Origin: Halomicrobium zhouii
Lineage (GTDB): Archaea; Halobacteriota; Halobacteria; Halobacteriales; Haloarculaceae
DNA: 64,000 nucleotides
Direction: 5' to 3'
Assembly: GCF_900114435.1 (NCBI RefSeq)
Contig: NZ_FOZK01000002.1
Span: 868,001 to 932,000 of the forward strand
Shown here in pieces: positions 18,063-27,118 of this stretch. Below the pieces are notes generated by a model. The model was not told the origin of the DNA. It saw nothing but the letters and a program-made list of their open reading frames with translations, and searched no databases. The translations under genes and the position numbers were made by a program. Every line of letters starts with the position of its first letter. Position 1 is the stretch's first letter.

Positions 18063-20279
18063 ATGCCAACTGTCCCCTACCGGGACCCCACCGAGGACGT
18101 CGAGACGCGCGTCGCCGACCTGCTCGACCGGATGACCGTCGAAGAGAAAGTCGGCCAGCTACTGGTCGAACCAGCGACCGGGTCGGTCGACGAGGTGGTC
18201 GACACGGTCACGTCGAACGTCGACCGGCACCACCTCGGACAGGCCTCGCCGTTCGGCCGCGAGGACGCGCCGGACACCCCCGAAGCGATGGTCGAGGTGG
18301 CCAACACCATCCAGGCGTACGCCGTCGAGGAGACGCGGCTGGGCATCCCGCTGTTGCTCATCTCCAACGCAGTCCACGGGAACGCCTACGCCAAGGGCGC
18401 GGCCGTCGCGCCGCACAACCTCGGGATGGCGGCGACGCGTGACCCCGAACTACTCGAAGAGATGGCGTCGGTCACTGCCACGGAACTCGCCGTGACGGGC
18501 GCCCACCAGAACTACGACCCCATCTGTGACGTCGGGCGCGAACCGCGGTGGGGCCGGGTCTTCGAGACGTTCGGCGAGAGTCCGCGCCTCTGCGGGGCGA
18601 TGGGCGCGGCGAAAGTCCGCGGCTACCAGGGCGACGGCATCGCGGGCGAGGAGACCGTGCTGGCGACGGTCAAGCACTTCCCAGCCTACGGCGAGCCGGT
18701 CCGGGGCGAGGACGGCGCGGTCAACGAACTCTCCGAGAGCACGTTCCGGCGGATGCACCTGCGCGCTCACGCAGCGGCCATCGAGGCCGGCGGCGGTGCC
18801 GAAGCGGTGATGCCCAGTTACGCGGCCGTCGACGGGTTCCCGGTCCACGGGACCAGGAAGTATCTGGGCGACCTGCTCGACGGCCTCGAGTTCGACGGCT
18901 TCGTCGTCTCGGACCACCACGGCGTCCGGATGCTCCACGACGACCACCAGGTGACGGGGTCGCTCCGCGAGAGCACCCTGGCCGCCGTCGGCGCGGGGAT
19001 GGACGCCTTCCTCGACCAGCCCGCTGCTGGGACGTACGCAGACGCGCTCGTGGGCCTGGTCGAGTCGGGCGAAGTCGACGAGGAACGACTCGACGAGAGC
19101 GTCGCGCCCGTCCTCGAAGCGAAGTTCGAAAGCGGGCTGTTCGAGGACCCCTCCGTCGACCTGGAGCGAGCGAAAGAGACCCTGCGGACCGACGATCACC
19201 GCGAGGTGGCCCTCGACGCGGCCCGGGAGTCGATGACGCTGCTCCAGAACGAGGGAGAGGTCCTCCCGTTCGACCCGACCGTTTCGGAGGTGTTCGTCGC
19301 TGGCCCGAACGCCGACGACCTGGACCACCAGTTCGGCGGGTGGAGTCGGGGTGACAACGAGGACGGCGTCTCCATCCGCGATGGGGTCGCGGCAGTCACC
19401 GGCGACGAGACGTCGGTCACCTTCGAACAGGGCGCGACGATGACCGAATCCCGGGACCTCGACGCCGTCGCGCGGAAAGCCGCCAGCGCCGACGTCGCGG
19501 TGGTAGCGGTGGGCGAGAGCCAGTACATCCACGAGTTCGCCCTCGCGGAGAAGAGCGGCGAGACCGGCGAGTTCCCCACGCGCTCGCAACTCCACCTCCC
19601 CGATGCCCAGCGCGAACTCGTCGAGGCCGTCGTCGACAGCGGCACGCCCACTGCCGTCGTGCTGGTGACCGGTCGGCCGCTGGCCGTCGCGGACGTCGCC
19701 GACGCCGCACCGGCGCTGCTGATGGCCTACTACCCCGGCAGCGAGGGCGGGACGGCCGTCGCGGAGACGCTGTTCGGCGAGCACAATCCGTCGGGCACCC
19801 TCCCCATCTCGATGCCGCGCTCTGCGGGCCACCTCCCGACGCGGTTCAACCGCTCCCGCGACACCGACGTCGTCGGCCCGCACGAACATCCCGCCTCCTA
19901 CGACCCGCTCTTTCCCTTCGGCCACGGCCTGAGCTACATCGACTTCACCGTCGAGGACCTCTCGCTGTCCGCCGAGACGGTGGCGCCCGACGAAACCGTC
20001 GAGGCCACGGTGACGGTCCGAAACGCGGGCCAACGACCGGGCGCGACCGCCGTCGACTGCTACGTCTCCGACGTGCAGAGTTCGCGGGTGACGCCCGTGC
20101 GCGAACTCGCGGACTTCGCCCGGGTGGAACTGGACGCAGGGGACGCGGCCGAAGTCACACTCGGCGTGGACGTGAGCGACTTCGGCGTCCGCCAGCCCGA
20201 CGGCGAGCGCGTCGTCGAACCGGGCGCGTTCGAGGTCCAGATCGGCGACGAGACGGCGAGGTTCGCGGTGGCCGAGTGA
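18063..20279 (+). CDS. Glycoside hydrolase family 3 (beta-glucosidase-like)
   Basis: A 738-residue GH3 enzyme with three parts. A TIM-barrel N-domain comes first (starts DLLDRMTVEEKVGQLL, with the His/Asp loop AYGEPVRGEDG and nucleophile Asp near residue 284 in FVVSDHHGV). An alpha/beta C-domain follows (residues about 385-620; 'VAVVAVGESQYIHEF', 'VLVTGRPLAV', 'AYYPGSEGGTAVAETLFGEHNPSGTLPISMPRS'). A fibronectin-III-like domain ends the protein. GH3 enzymes release terminal beta-linked sugars by a retaining mechanism. No signal peptide is seen, so it is probably intracellular. No sugar transporter or regulator is adjacent. Confidence 0.95.
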   Translation: MPTVPYRDPTEDVETRVADLLDRMTVEEKVGQLLVEPATGSVDEVVDTVTSNVDRHHLGQASPFGREDAPDTPEAMVEVANTIQAYAVEETRLGIPLLLISNAVHGNAYAKGAAVAPHNLGMAATRDPELLEEMASVTATELAVTGAHQNYDPICDVGREPRWGRVFETFGESPRLCGAMGAAKVRGYQGDGIAGEETVLATVKHFPAYGEPVRGEDGAVNELSESTFRRMHLRAHAAAIEAGGGAEAVMPSYAAVDGFPVHGTRKYLGDLLDGLEFDGFVVSDHHGVRMLHDDHQVTGSLRESTLAAVGAGMDAFLDQPAAGTYADALVGLVESGEVDEERLDESVAPVLEAKFESGLFEDPSVDLERAKETLRTDDHREVALDAARESMTLLQNEGEVLPFDPTVSEVFVAGPNADDLDHQFGGWSRGDNEDGVSIRDGVAAVTGDETSVTFEQGATMTESRDLDAVARKAASADVAVVAVGESQYIHEFALAEKSGETGEFPTRSQLHLPDAQRELVEAVVDSGTPTAVVLVTGRPLAVADVADAAPALLMAYYPGSEGGTAVAETLFGEHNPSGTLPISMPRSAGHLPTRFNRSRDTDVVGPHEHPASYDPLFPFGHGLSYIDFTVEDLSLSAETVAPDETVEATVTVRNAGQRPGATAVDCYVSDVQSSRVTPVRELADFARVELDAGDAAEVTLGVDVSDFGVRQPDGERVVEPGAFEVQIGDETARFAVAE

Positions 20280-20299
20280 ACCGACGGGTGCCGTGACGT

Positions 20300-20788
20300 T
20301 CAGTACACGTAGCGGATGACGAACCGGGCGACGCCGACAACGTACGCAAGTATCCAGAAGATGACGTAGCCGAAGACGCCGATGCGGACGCGGGAGCGCC
20401 AGTGGCTCATCGTCGGCCCGCCGATCTCGTCGAGCAGCACGTCCTCGTCGTACTCCTCGTAGAGGTCGTGTTCGAACTTCGCGCGGAAGATGCGGACGAT
20501 GCCGGTGAAACCGAACGCGAGCATGGCGTAGGCCTGCAGACCGAGGATGGCGTGCAGCGCCGAGAGGCCGCCGAACTGGTCTGGCAGTCGCGGGGCCATC
20601 CAGAAGACCAGCGGGACGGTCGTCAGGATCAGGCCGGTGACGACGAACTTGAGGTGGTGCATCAGCACGCCCCAGGTGACCGGCTCCGTCTCGATGATGT
20701 AGTAGGCGCCGTAGAGGAAGCAGGGCAGGCTCAGTGTGACGGCGACGAGCACGACCGTCGAGATTGCGGCCGGCGAGAGGCCCTGCAT
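20300..20788 (-). CDS. Four-helix membrane protein of the cytochrome bc neighbourhood
   Basis: This 162-residue protein has four hydrophobic segments. It carries His and acidic residues at the membrane face ('VTWGVLMHHLKFVVTGLIL', 'LSALHAILGLQAYAMLAFGFTGIVRIF') and a conserved acidic loop (HDLYEEYDEDVLLDE). Paired His in helices would allow haem binding, but this is inference. The family recurs near haloarchaeal bc-complex operons (from memory, one of the DUF7314-7321 set). Convergent with the GH3 gene. Confidence 0.8.
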   Translation of the reverse strand: MQGLSPAAISTVVLVAVTLSLPCFLYGAYYIIETEPVTWGVLMHHLKFVVTGLILTTVPLVFWMAPRLPDQFGGLSALHAILGLQAYAMLAFGFTGIVRIFRAKFEHDLYEEYDEDVLLDEIGGPTMSHWRSRVRIGVFGYVIFWILAYVVGVARFVIRYVY

Positions 20789-20855
20789 GGCCCCGGCTTG
20801 GCGGGTGGGTCGCTAAAGGATGCCGAAGTCGGTCCGGACGCCGGTGCGGTGGCGT

Positions 20856-21209
20856 CTAGTTGGCCTGCTCGGTCGCCCAGTCCAGTAGTGGCCCGACCGA
20901 ACCGATGTCGTCCGCGAGGGCGACGGTCGTCTGGTCCTGGTCGTAGTGGAGAAAGCCCGCGTCTGTGAGCTTCGGGAGGTGGACGTGGTGGAGCCGTACG
21001 TAACACCGTTCGACGGCCTCGTCGGGGATCGCTCGCCCGTCGGCGTCGCGTTCCCGGGCCACGACGTCGCGTGCCAGGTCCGCGACGCCGACGGGGCCGT
21101 CCGCAGACTGGAGACACCGGAACACGGCACGTCGCCGCTCGTGAGAGAGGGCGGTGAACGCCTCGTCGAGCGTAGCGTCGGGAGATATCGTCGTCTGAAT
21201 GGTGGTCAT
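20856..21209 (-). CDS. ArsR-like winged-helix regulator (DUF7344 type)
   Basis: A 117-residue protein with the haloarchaeal winged-helix start 'LDEAFTALSHERRRAVFRCLQ', then 'VADLARDVVARE' and the recognition part 'VERCYVRLHHVHLPKLTDAGFLHYDQDQTTVAL'. It is probably a DNA-binding regulator. It lies between the four-helix membrane protein and a Bat-type regulator, upstream of the bc operon, so control of respiratory genes is possible but not shown. Confidence 0.85.
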   Translation of the reverse strand: MTTIQTTISPDATLDEAFTALSHERRRAVFRCLQSADGPVGVADLARDVVARERDADGRAIPDEAVERCYVRLHHVHLPKLTDAGFLHYDQDQTTVALADDIGSVGPLLDWATEQAN

Positions 21210-21297
21210 CGACTAGTCGGAGGGCGTCGAACCGCTTGAGAAATCGGTCTCATCTGTCCCACCTCTTAAGTGCCGCTGCGGTGTCACCAGCCGATCC

Positions 21298-21966
21298 TCA
21301 CTGGTCGCTCTCGTCGTCCCCGTCGTCGACGGCGAGGGTGTTGCCCACGAGATTTGCCGTCCCGCGTCGGAGTCTGGCGGAGACGGCGTTCGAGGAGATC
21401 CCGAGTTCCGACGCCAGATCGCTCGTCGAGGACTGGCGCGGGACGCCGAAGTAGCCAGCGCCGTATGCGGCCACCAGGGCGTCTCGCTGCTCGAGCGTCA
21501 GGTCGTACTCGCGCTGTCTGGGCGCCGAGGGCTGGTAGAGCCGTTCGACCTCGAAGTCGCGCCCCTTCTCGTGGAAGTAGTCCTGAAACTCCCCAACGTG
21601 GCGTTCCTCGGCGAAGCGGAGCGTGAGATACCACGTGCCGTCCGTCCCGGTCGCCTCGACCACGGCGCCGCGGTGGTCGACCATCGCGTCGACCAGGTCC
21701 CTGAACGCCTGCTCCCAGACGACCTTGTACAGTGCGCCGTCGCCGGTGTCCTCCGAGACGCTGACTTCTTCTAACGACGGATCTTCCCGGAGGAGGTCAC
21801 GGAACTCGTCGGCGTCGCAATTGGACTCCCACAGGAACGGCATCACCTGCATGGTGCTGTGGGTCGCCATCCGTTCGGCTTCGACGACGGCCTCGGGCCG
21901 GGCCGCTAGCGTGTCCTCGAGCGCGAACGCCGACGCCGGGACAGTGAACTCGCCGATGACGCTCAT
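21298..21966 (-). CDS. Bat-type helix-turn-helix regulator (HTH-10)
   Basis: The 222-residue protein from ATG 21966 begins MSVIGEFTVPASAFALEDTLA, the standard start of the bacterio-opsin-activator dimerisation domain without PAS or GAF parts. The C-terminus is the HTH-10 domain: 'LTLEQRDALVAAYGAGYFGVPRQSSTSDLASELGISSNAVSARLRRG'. It binds DNA; the target is unknown. It diverges from the gene at 22139, so an action on the bc-complex genes is a reasonable inference. The upstream extension to 22098 is Arg-rich and rejected. Confidence 0.9.
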   Translation of the reverse strand: MSVIGEFTVPASAFALEDTLAARPEAVVEAERMATHSTMQVMPFLWESNCDADEFRDLLREDPSLEEVSVSEDTGDGALYKVVWEQAFRDLVDAMVDHRGAVVEATGTDGTWYLTLRFAEERHVGEFQDYFHEKGRDFEVERLYQPSAPRQREYDLTLEQRDALVAAYGAGYFGVPRQSSTSDLASELGISSNAVSARLRRGTANLVGNTLAVDDGDDESDQ

Positions 21967-22107
21967 TGGCCGACGTAGGGTCCGGCGAGTGAAAAGACGC
22001 GTGCCCCGTCCCGACGCTATGCCCCGTCCCGACGGTATCCCGCAATTCGAGCGGGCCCGCCCGGAGCGCAGCCGTCCGAGTGACCGTGACGAGGACACGT
22101 CGCGGCG

Positions 22108-22113
22108 TTTATG
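22108..22113 (+). promoter_or_regulatory. TATA-like box before the 22.1-kb membrane protein
   Basis: TTTATG lies about 29 bases before the ATG at 22139 and would give a leaderless mRNA. The intergenic space also holds the promoter of the divergent Bat-type gene. Confidence 0.55.
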
Positions 22114-22138
22114 CGGCTACGGGCCACAGTTTCGCACA

Positions 22139-22936
22139 ATGAGCGACGCCGAGGACGAACAGTACTCGGACCGTGGGGAGGGCGAAAGCGAGTCGGTCCA
22201 GGAGCTACGCGACGCCGTCGACGAGAAGTACGACTTCGAGAACTTCGGGCCGGCGGAGATGGCGGAGATGTCCATCGACGAGTGGCAGGCGGCGTTCGAC
22301 CCCGAGACGTGGATCACCGGCGCGGAACTCATCGACCGCGTCGAGGCGGACCTGAAGACGCGGGTCCGGAACCGCGAGGTGTTCGCGCGCGTCGAGCGCT
22401 ACGAGGACCCGCCCCGGTTGCTGGCGTACTCGGAGAACTCGTACGCGATGATCTACCCCGACGGGAGCGTCGAGGGCGAGGGGACCGTCCTCCGTGACGT
22501 CAAGCCGACCGTGGCCCTGTGTTCGATGGAGTCCTACGACGCCCCCGAGATGCCGGACGGGCCCGTCCTCCCGCGCCCAGACGAGGTCCCCGAGGGTGGG
22601 AACGAACTCGGTAACAACATGCTTCAGGTCATCGCCGGCATCCAGATCCTCGCCGGCCTCGTCCTGCTGGGCGGCGGCGTGTTCTCGTTCGGCACGCGGG
22701 GCACGAATGCCCTGCTGCTGTTCATCGCCGGATTCGGCTTCCTCGCCATCGGCGTCGTCCTCTTCGTGGTCGTGGCCAACGCACGGCTCTCGGACACGTT
22801 CCGCGCCGAGGAGTTCCGCGACCGGCTCCGTGGCGTTGGACTCGAAGACGGGGAACGGCCCGAGTTCCTGCCGCCAGCGCCCGGGGAGGAGGCTGCGGGA
22901 GACGACGCCGGAGAGACCCGTTCCGAACGGTCGTGA
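22139..22936 (+). CDS. Bc-operon-associated protein with two membrane helices
   Basis: This 265-residue protein has an acidic soluble N-terminal half ending near residue 150. Two membrane helices follow (NMLQVIAGIQILAGLVLLGGGVFSF and NALLLFIAGFGFLAIGVVLFVVV), then a charged Pro-rich tail. It is the first gene of the bc-complex block, 61 bases before halocyanin. Similar proteins recur at this place in haloarchaeal genomes (from memory, DUF7319). It may help assemble the complex; the role is unproven. Confidence 0.85.
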   Translation: MSDAEDEQYSDRGEGESESVQELRDAVDEKYDFENFGPAEMAEMSIDEWQAAFDPETWITGAELIDRVEADLKTRVRNREVFARVERYEDPPRLLAYSENSYAMIYPDGSVEGEGTVLRDVKPTVALCSMESYDAPEMPDGPVLPRPDEVPEGGNELGNNMLQVIAGIQILAGLVLLGGGVFSFGTRGTNALLLFIAGFGFLAIGVVLFVVVANARLSDTFRAEEFRDRLRGVGLEDGERPEFLPPAPGEEAAGDDAGETRSERS

Positions 22937-22963
22937 CGGTTCCTGCCGGCGGTATTCGGTGGG

Positions 22964-22969
22964 TTTATA
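22964..22969 (+). promoter_or_regulatory. TATA box of the halocyanin-bc operon
   Basis: TTTATA is centred about 31 bases before the halocyanin ATG. It is the clearest promoter-like signal in front of the run halocyanin to cytochrome b, whose genes follow with gaps of 0-5 bases. Confidence 0.7.
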
Positions 22970-22997
22970 CAAACCGGGGACTGAAATTCGGACGTAC

Positions 22998-23774
22998 ATG
23001 AACAGGCGGGAATTTCTACTGAGTGCTGGGGGCGCCACCGGTGGCGCAGCGGCCCTCAGCGCCGCCGGCCCTGCTGCCGCCCAGGAGACCGAGACCGCCA
23101 CCGGCACGCCGGGTAGTGGCGGGAACGAGACCGGCGGTGGCAACGAAACCAGCGGCGGAAACGAGACCAGCGCCGGCGATGGCGGTGGCAACGAAACCGG
23201 CGGTGGCGGTGGCGGAGGCGGCGGGAGTGCCGGACCGCCGGACTACGGCACCTGGTTCAGCAACGTCGACAACTACGGCGGCGAGACAGTCGACGCGACC
23301 GGCCAGAGCGAGGTCACCATCACCGTCGGTGCGGAGGGCAACGGCGGCGCGTTCGCGTTCGACCCGCCGGCCGTCCACGTCGACGCCGGCGCGACCATCC
23401 TCTTCGAGTGGACCGGCGAAGGCGGCGCGCACAACGCCGTCAGCAGCGATGGCACCATCGACTCGGGCGACCCGGTCGCCGAAGCCGGCGTCAACTACGA
23501 GGTCGCCATCGAGGAAGACGGCATCTACCAGTACGTCTGTGAACCTCACGAAGGCCAGGGGATGAAAGGCGCTGTCGTCGTCGGCTCCGATTACCCCACC
23601 GTCGACACGAGCGGGGGCGGGGGAACGCCCGTCAACCCCGAACACATGGGCGTCCCGTTCCAGGCGCACTTCGTCGGCATCTCGACGGTGCTCGCCATCC
23701 TGGCGTCGCTCGTGTTCACCTTCTTCACGCTCAAGTACGGTGAATCGGCCAACACCAAGGGAGGGAACGACTGA
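22998..23774 (+). CDS. Halocyanin-type blue copper protein with C-terminal membrane anchor
   Basis: This 258-residue protein starts with a Tat signal (MNRREFLLSAGG). A Gly/Asn/Thr linker follows with many NET/NES-type sequons, then a plastocyanin-like domain. The copper ligands are visible: His in GGAHNAVSS, and Cys, His and Met in YQYVCEPHEGQGM. A C-terminal helix (FVGISTVLAILASLVFTFFTLKYG) anchors it. It would carry electrons outside the membrane from the bc complex to the terminal oxidase. Its stop overlaps the next start by one base. Confidence 0.95.
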   Translation: MNRREFLLSAGGATGGAAALSAAGPAAAQETETATGTPGSGGNETGGGNETSGGNETSAGDGGGNETGGGGGGGGGSAGPPDYGTWFSNVDNYGGETVDATGQSEVTITVGAEGNGGAFAFDPPAVHVDAGATILFEWTGEGGAHNAVSSDGTIDSGDPVAEAGVNYEVAIEEDGIYQYVCEPHEGQGMKGAVVVGSDYPTVDTSGGGGTPVNPEHMGVPFQAHFVGISTVLAILASLVFTFFTLKYGESANTKGGND

Positions 23775-24169
23775 TGTCTTCGAGCGGATCTACCTACGGC
23801 GACATCCACCGCTACGAACAGCCCCGGGAGAGCACGGCCGCCGCGCTCGCGATCGTCCTCCTGACGGTCGTCGAGGTCGTCTTCGTCGGGCTGTTCACCT
23901 ACGGTATTATCGCCCAGTGGGCAGGGACGAACGCCCCGCTGGGGAACATGTTCCTCGGGGGCGTCCTCGCGGTCATCTTCATCGACCTGGCGTTCATCAT
24001 GGTGCTCTACCGCAAGGAGTTCCTCCCCGACGTGATGATCGTCAAGAAACGCCGCCGCAAGTGGGAGGACCTCTACGTCCGTGAGGGTGACGTCGAGGGG
24101 ACGCCCATCGCCGACGAAGACCCCTGGGAGAGCGTCAAACGTGCGGTCTACCCCTACTACAAGAAATAA
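23774..24169 (+). CDS. Bc-complex accessory membrane protein
   Basis: This 131-residue protein has two membrane helices (residues about 23-48 and 56-76), then a basic segment (VKKRRRKWEDLYVREG) and an acidic/aromatic tail ending YPYYKK. It is encoded between halocyanin (one-base overlap) and the Rieske protein (2-base gap), so it is certainly cotranscribed. It resembles the family I remember as DUF7318 and is probably a small subunit or assembly factor. Confidence 0.88.
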   Translation: MSSSGSTYGDIHRYEQPRESTAAALAIVLLTVVEVVFVGLFTYGIIAQWAGTNAPLGNMFLGGVLAVIFIDLAFIMVLYRKEFLPDVMIVKKRRRKWEDLYVREGDVEGTPIADEDPWESVKRAVYPYYKK

Positions 24170-24171
24170 CA

Positions 24172-25032
24172 ATGCCACTGGACGAAGACAAGTATCCGGC
24201 CGAATCGGGACGACGCCGTTTCGTCAAAGGCGTCGTCGGTAGCGCAGCGCTCTCGAGCGTCGGTGCGGGCGGTGCCGCCGCGCTCGACGCGACCACCGGG
24301 CCCCTCGGGGCCGGCGGTGGCCAGACGTTCTTCTTCGGAATCGAGAACACTGCGGGGCCCGCACCGCGCGGCATGCCCATCATCCCGGTCGAGGTCACCG
24401 ACGAGGGCGAGTTACGCGGCCAGACCCCACAGCGTGCAGAGGAGGTCGGGGAAGGCTCCAACGGGTTCAACGGGAGCGGCGTCCCCTACACCTGGTCCTG
24501 GTTCCAGTACTGCGGGATCCAGTCCTACGCGGGCCTGAATCCCGAAGCGGACGAGGACAACTACTTCCGCGCCACACCGGGCACGTACGACTGGATGAGC
24601 GACGTCGAGGGCGGCGAACCGCTCACCGTCGACATGTTCGACGACTACGCGGAGTGGGGCAACGACATCGGGAGCTCGGGCGTCGGCAAGCCCGCGACCG
24701 CCAGCTGGCGCTCGGAGGGGCCGGACGCACAGACCATCCCTGTCCAGGTCCTCCGGAGCACGCGCGTGACCCAGATGGTCAACGGCGAAGGTCCCTACAG
24801 CGACCTGGACGAGAGCGTCCGGGCCTTCCTCGAGGGCGCGACTGCCGACGACTTCATGGTCTGGCTGAACAAGTGCACCCACTTCTGCTGTGTCCCGGGC
24901 TACAAGGCCTACGCGGACAGCGCCCGGTTCGACGCCGAGAACAAGGTGTACTGCCAGTGCCACCAGTCGGTGTACGACCCCTTCAGCCCAGTGGAGAAAT
25001 CCTTCGTGGCCCTGCCGCGACCGGACCAGTGA
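24172..25032 (+). CDS. Rieske iron-sulfur subunit of the cytochrome bc complex
   Basis: A 286-residue protein. The N-terminus has a Tat-type signal-anchor (RRRFVKGVVGSAALSSVG). The Rieske cluster is bound by CTHFCC (near residue 240) and CQCHQSVYDP (near residue 262), i.e. two Cys-His pairs plus the extra disulfide Cys residues. A long insert between anchor and cluster domain (about 150 residues) is normal for haloarchaea. It oxidises quinol at the outer face and passes the electron to halocyanin or cytochrome. Confidence 0.95.
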   Translation: MPLDEDKYPAESGRRRFVKGVVGSAALSSVGAGGAAALDATTGPLGAGGGQTFFFGIENTAGPAPRGMPIIPVEVTDEGELRGQTPQRAEEVGEGSNGFNGSGVPYTWSWFQYCGIQSYAGLNPEADEDNYFRATPGTYDWMSDVEGGEPLTVDMFDDYAEWGNDIGSSGVGKPATASWRSEGPDAQTIPVQVLRSTRVTQMVNGEGPYSDLDESVRAFLEGATADDFMVWLNKCTHFCCVPGYKAYADSARFDAENKVYCQCHQSVYDPFSPVEKSFVALPRPDQ

Positions 25033-25036
25033 TACA

Positions 25037-25840
25037 ATGAGTCTCGAACGCAAAGACGAACACGAACACGGACGCTGGATGGAATCGCGGGACCTGACCG
25101 CGATCGAACAGATCTATCTGACGACGCTTATCTGGCTCGACAAGCGCCTGCGCGTCGTCGACTACCTCGAAATCCTGGAGGACATGTACTACAAGGTCAA
25201 CCTCCAGATGCCCAAGAGCCACACGGAACAGTACAACCTGGACAACAAGTTCTGGTACTGGTATCCGCTGTACGCGCTCGGGTCGTTCTCGACCATCGCC
25301 TACATCGTCGCCGCGGTGTCTGGCGCCCTGCTGGGGTTCTACTACGCGCCCGCAGCGGCCAACGCCAACGGCCAGCCCACCATCGCCTACGAGCAGATCA
25401 CCTTCATCATGACCGAGCTGAACTTCGGCTTCTTCCTCCGGTCGCTCCACCGGTGGGCGGCCCAGTTCATGGTGGCCGCGGTGTTCCTCCACATGCTGCG
25501 CGTCTACTTCACGGGCGCGTACAAGGAGCCCCGCGAGCTCAACTGGATCATCGGCATCGTCCTCATCTCGTTGACGATGGTGTTCGGGTACACGGGCTAC
25601 CTGCTCCCCTGGGACCAGCTGGCGTTCTGGGCCGGTCAGATCGGCGTCGAGATGTCGCTGTCGATTCCGCTCATCGGCGAGTGGGTCGCACAGCTGATGT
25701 TCGGGGGCTTCACGCTGAGCCAGTCGACGCTCCAGCGGATGTACATCCTGCACGTGTTCTTCCTCCCGTTCGTCACGACCGCACTCATCGCGGTGCACAT
25801 CGGCATCGTCTGGATGCAGGGCATCGCGGAACCACACTAG
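25037..25840 (+). CDS. Cytochrome b (b6-type, N-terminal half)
   Basis: A 267-residue protein with four membrane helices. The haem ligands are paired His in helix B (RSLHRWAAQFMVAAVFLHML, 13 residues apart) and in helix D (LHVFFLPFVTTALIAVH, 14 residues apart). Fourteen in helix D is the cytochrome b6 pattern. Conserved 'FTGAYKEPRELNWIIG' and 'GYTGYLLPWDQLAFWA' are also typical. The C-terminal half is a separate gene four bases downstream, as in b6f-type complexes. Confidence 0.96.
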   Translation: MSLERKDEHEHGRWMESRDLTAIEQIYLTTLIWLDKRLRVVDYLEILEDMYYKVNLQMPKSHTEQYNLDNKFWYWYPLYALGSFSTIAYIVAAVSGALLGFYYAPAAANANGQPTIAYEQITFIMTELNFGFFLRSLHRWAAQFMVAAVFLHMLRVYFTGAYKEPRELNWIIGIVLISLTMVFGYTGYLLPWDQLAFWAGQIGVEMSLSIPLIGEWVAQLMFGGFTLSQSTLQRMYILHVFFLPFVTTALIAVHIGIVWMQGIAEPH

Positions 25841-25844
25841 TACA

Positions 25845-26621
25845 ATGACAGACGACACCACCTCCGACACCGAAGACGTCCGCACTGACGGAAGCGGCGG
25901 TACGGGCATCGTCCCGCCGGACGACGAGACCCCGACCTGGTCCGAGCGCAAGCAGCGGACCCAGGGGCTCTCCCGGCTCACCTACGAGTACTTCGAGCGG
26001 GCCCGCCGCGAGGACCAGGACCTGCGCCAGCAGTCCGACTACGTCGAGCGCGACGTGCTCGGCTTCCCGGCCTGGCCCCACGAGATGATCCGCAACCTCG
26101 CGCTGACGAGCTTCTTCGTCGGCATCATCATCTTCCTCTCGGCCGCGCTCCCGCCACACATCGGCCCGCCGGCCAACGCCTCCAGTACACCGGCGGTCAT
26201 CCTGCCCGACTGGTACCTCTACTGGTCGTTCGGGCTGTTGAAGCTGGGCTTCCTCAACCCCGAGCTCTCGCTGCTCGGGGACACGAAGCTGCTGGCCGAC
26301 CGAACGTACGGCGTCCTGGCAAACGTCGTCATCGTCGGTTTCATCGCCATCGTCCCCTTCCTGAACAAGGGGAGCGCCCGGCGACCCGTCGAGCAGCCGT
26401 TCTGGGCCGCCGTCGGCATGTCCGGCGTGATCTTCTCGATCACCATCGCCGCGCTGTCGGTCAAGAACCTGCTCCCGATGGACTCCAAGCTCCTGCAGGA
26501 CCTGACGTTCCTGCTGCCCTTCGTCGGCGCGTTCATCACCTACGCGGTGTTGCGGACGATGCGCGAGGGGTACATGTTCAACCTCAACCGCCGCTACTAC
26601 CGCCTGCGACCGCCGAAATAG
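25845..26621 (+). CDS. Cytochrome b C-terminal half (subunit IV-like)
   Basis: A 258-residue protein with an acidic N-terminal extension and four hydrophobic segments. The Qo-site motif appears as PDWYLYWSFGLLKL, matching PEWY/PDWY of subunit IV. One more helix than in plant subunit IV is present at the end (FVGAFITYAVLRTMREGYMFN). With the preceding gene it forms the split cytochrome b of the quinol-oxidising complex. Confidence 0.95.
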   Translation: MTDDTTSDTEDVRTDGSGGTGIVPPDDETPTWSERKQRTQGLSRLTYEYFERARREDQDLRQQSDYVERDVLGFPAWPHEMIRNLALTSFFVGIIIFLSAALPPHIGPPANASSTPAVILPDWYLYWSFGLLKLGFLNPELSLLGDTKLLADRTYGVLANVVIVGFIAIVPFLNKGSARRPVEQPFWAAVGMSGVIFSITIAALSVKNLLPMDSKLLQDLTFLLPFVGAFITYAVLRTMREGYMFNLNRRYYRLRPPK

Positions 26622-26797
26622 CACCTTCCGCGCTGCGAGTGTTTCCGACCGTCTTGGTTTTCCAGCGTCTCTCCCGTCGATCAGCGTCAGCGCCGCAGGG
26701 CGCAAATGCACGGCCCACGAGCGACGTGGCGAGTGAGCCAGTTGCCGTCGACACGAACTCGCCGCAGTAAAGTATGTACCCCCCGTTCGTGTCCGTA

Positions 26798-27118
26798 ATG
26801 ACTGACGACCGGCCGGAGGGCGTCGACGAGCCGGACGCGCGAACGCGCGACGTCGTGGTCCCGCTCCGGGTGTACAAGACGGTGACCGTCTTCTCGACGC
26901 TGTTCGCCGTCGCCGCCGTCGTCGGCGGCTTCCTCCTCATCGACCAGGCGACCGAGCGGGCGACGCTTCCGACCTCGGAGATCGACCCGGTAGTCGCCAT
27001 CGCCGGTATCGCGCTCATCGTCGTCGGCGCGGGGACCTACGCCTTCTCGACGCGTTTCCGCACTGCGGAAATGGGAAAGTCTAAAGACGACGCCGACGAA
27101 CCCTCTGATAATGGCTGA
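26798..27118 (+). CDS. Small bc-operon membrane protein (two helices)
   Basis: A 106-residue protein from the second ATG (MTDDRPEGVDEPDARTRD). An ATG eight codons upstream is possible, but an AT-rich GTAAAGTA lies about 28 bases before 26798, which favours the later start. An acidic N-terminus precedes two helices (VFSTLFAVAAVVGGFLLI and VVAIAGIALIVVGAGTYAF). It resembles the family I recall as DUF7315. It overlaps the next gene by 8 bases. Confidence 0.8.
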   Translation: MTDDRPEGVDEPDARTRDVVVPLRVYKTVTVFSTLFAVAAVVGGFLLIDQATERATLPTSEIDPVVAIAGIALIVVGAGTYAFSTRFRTAEMGKSKDDADEPSDNG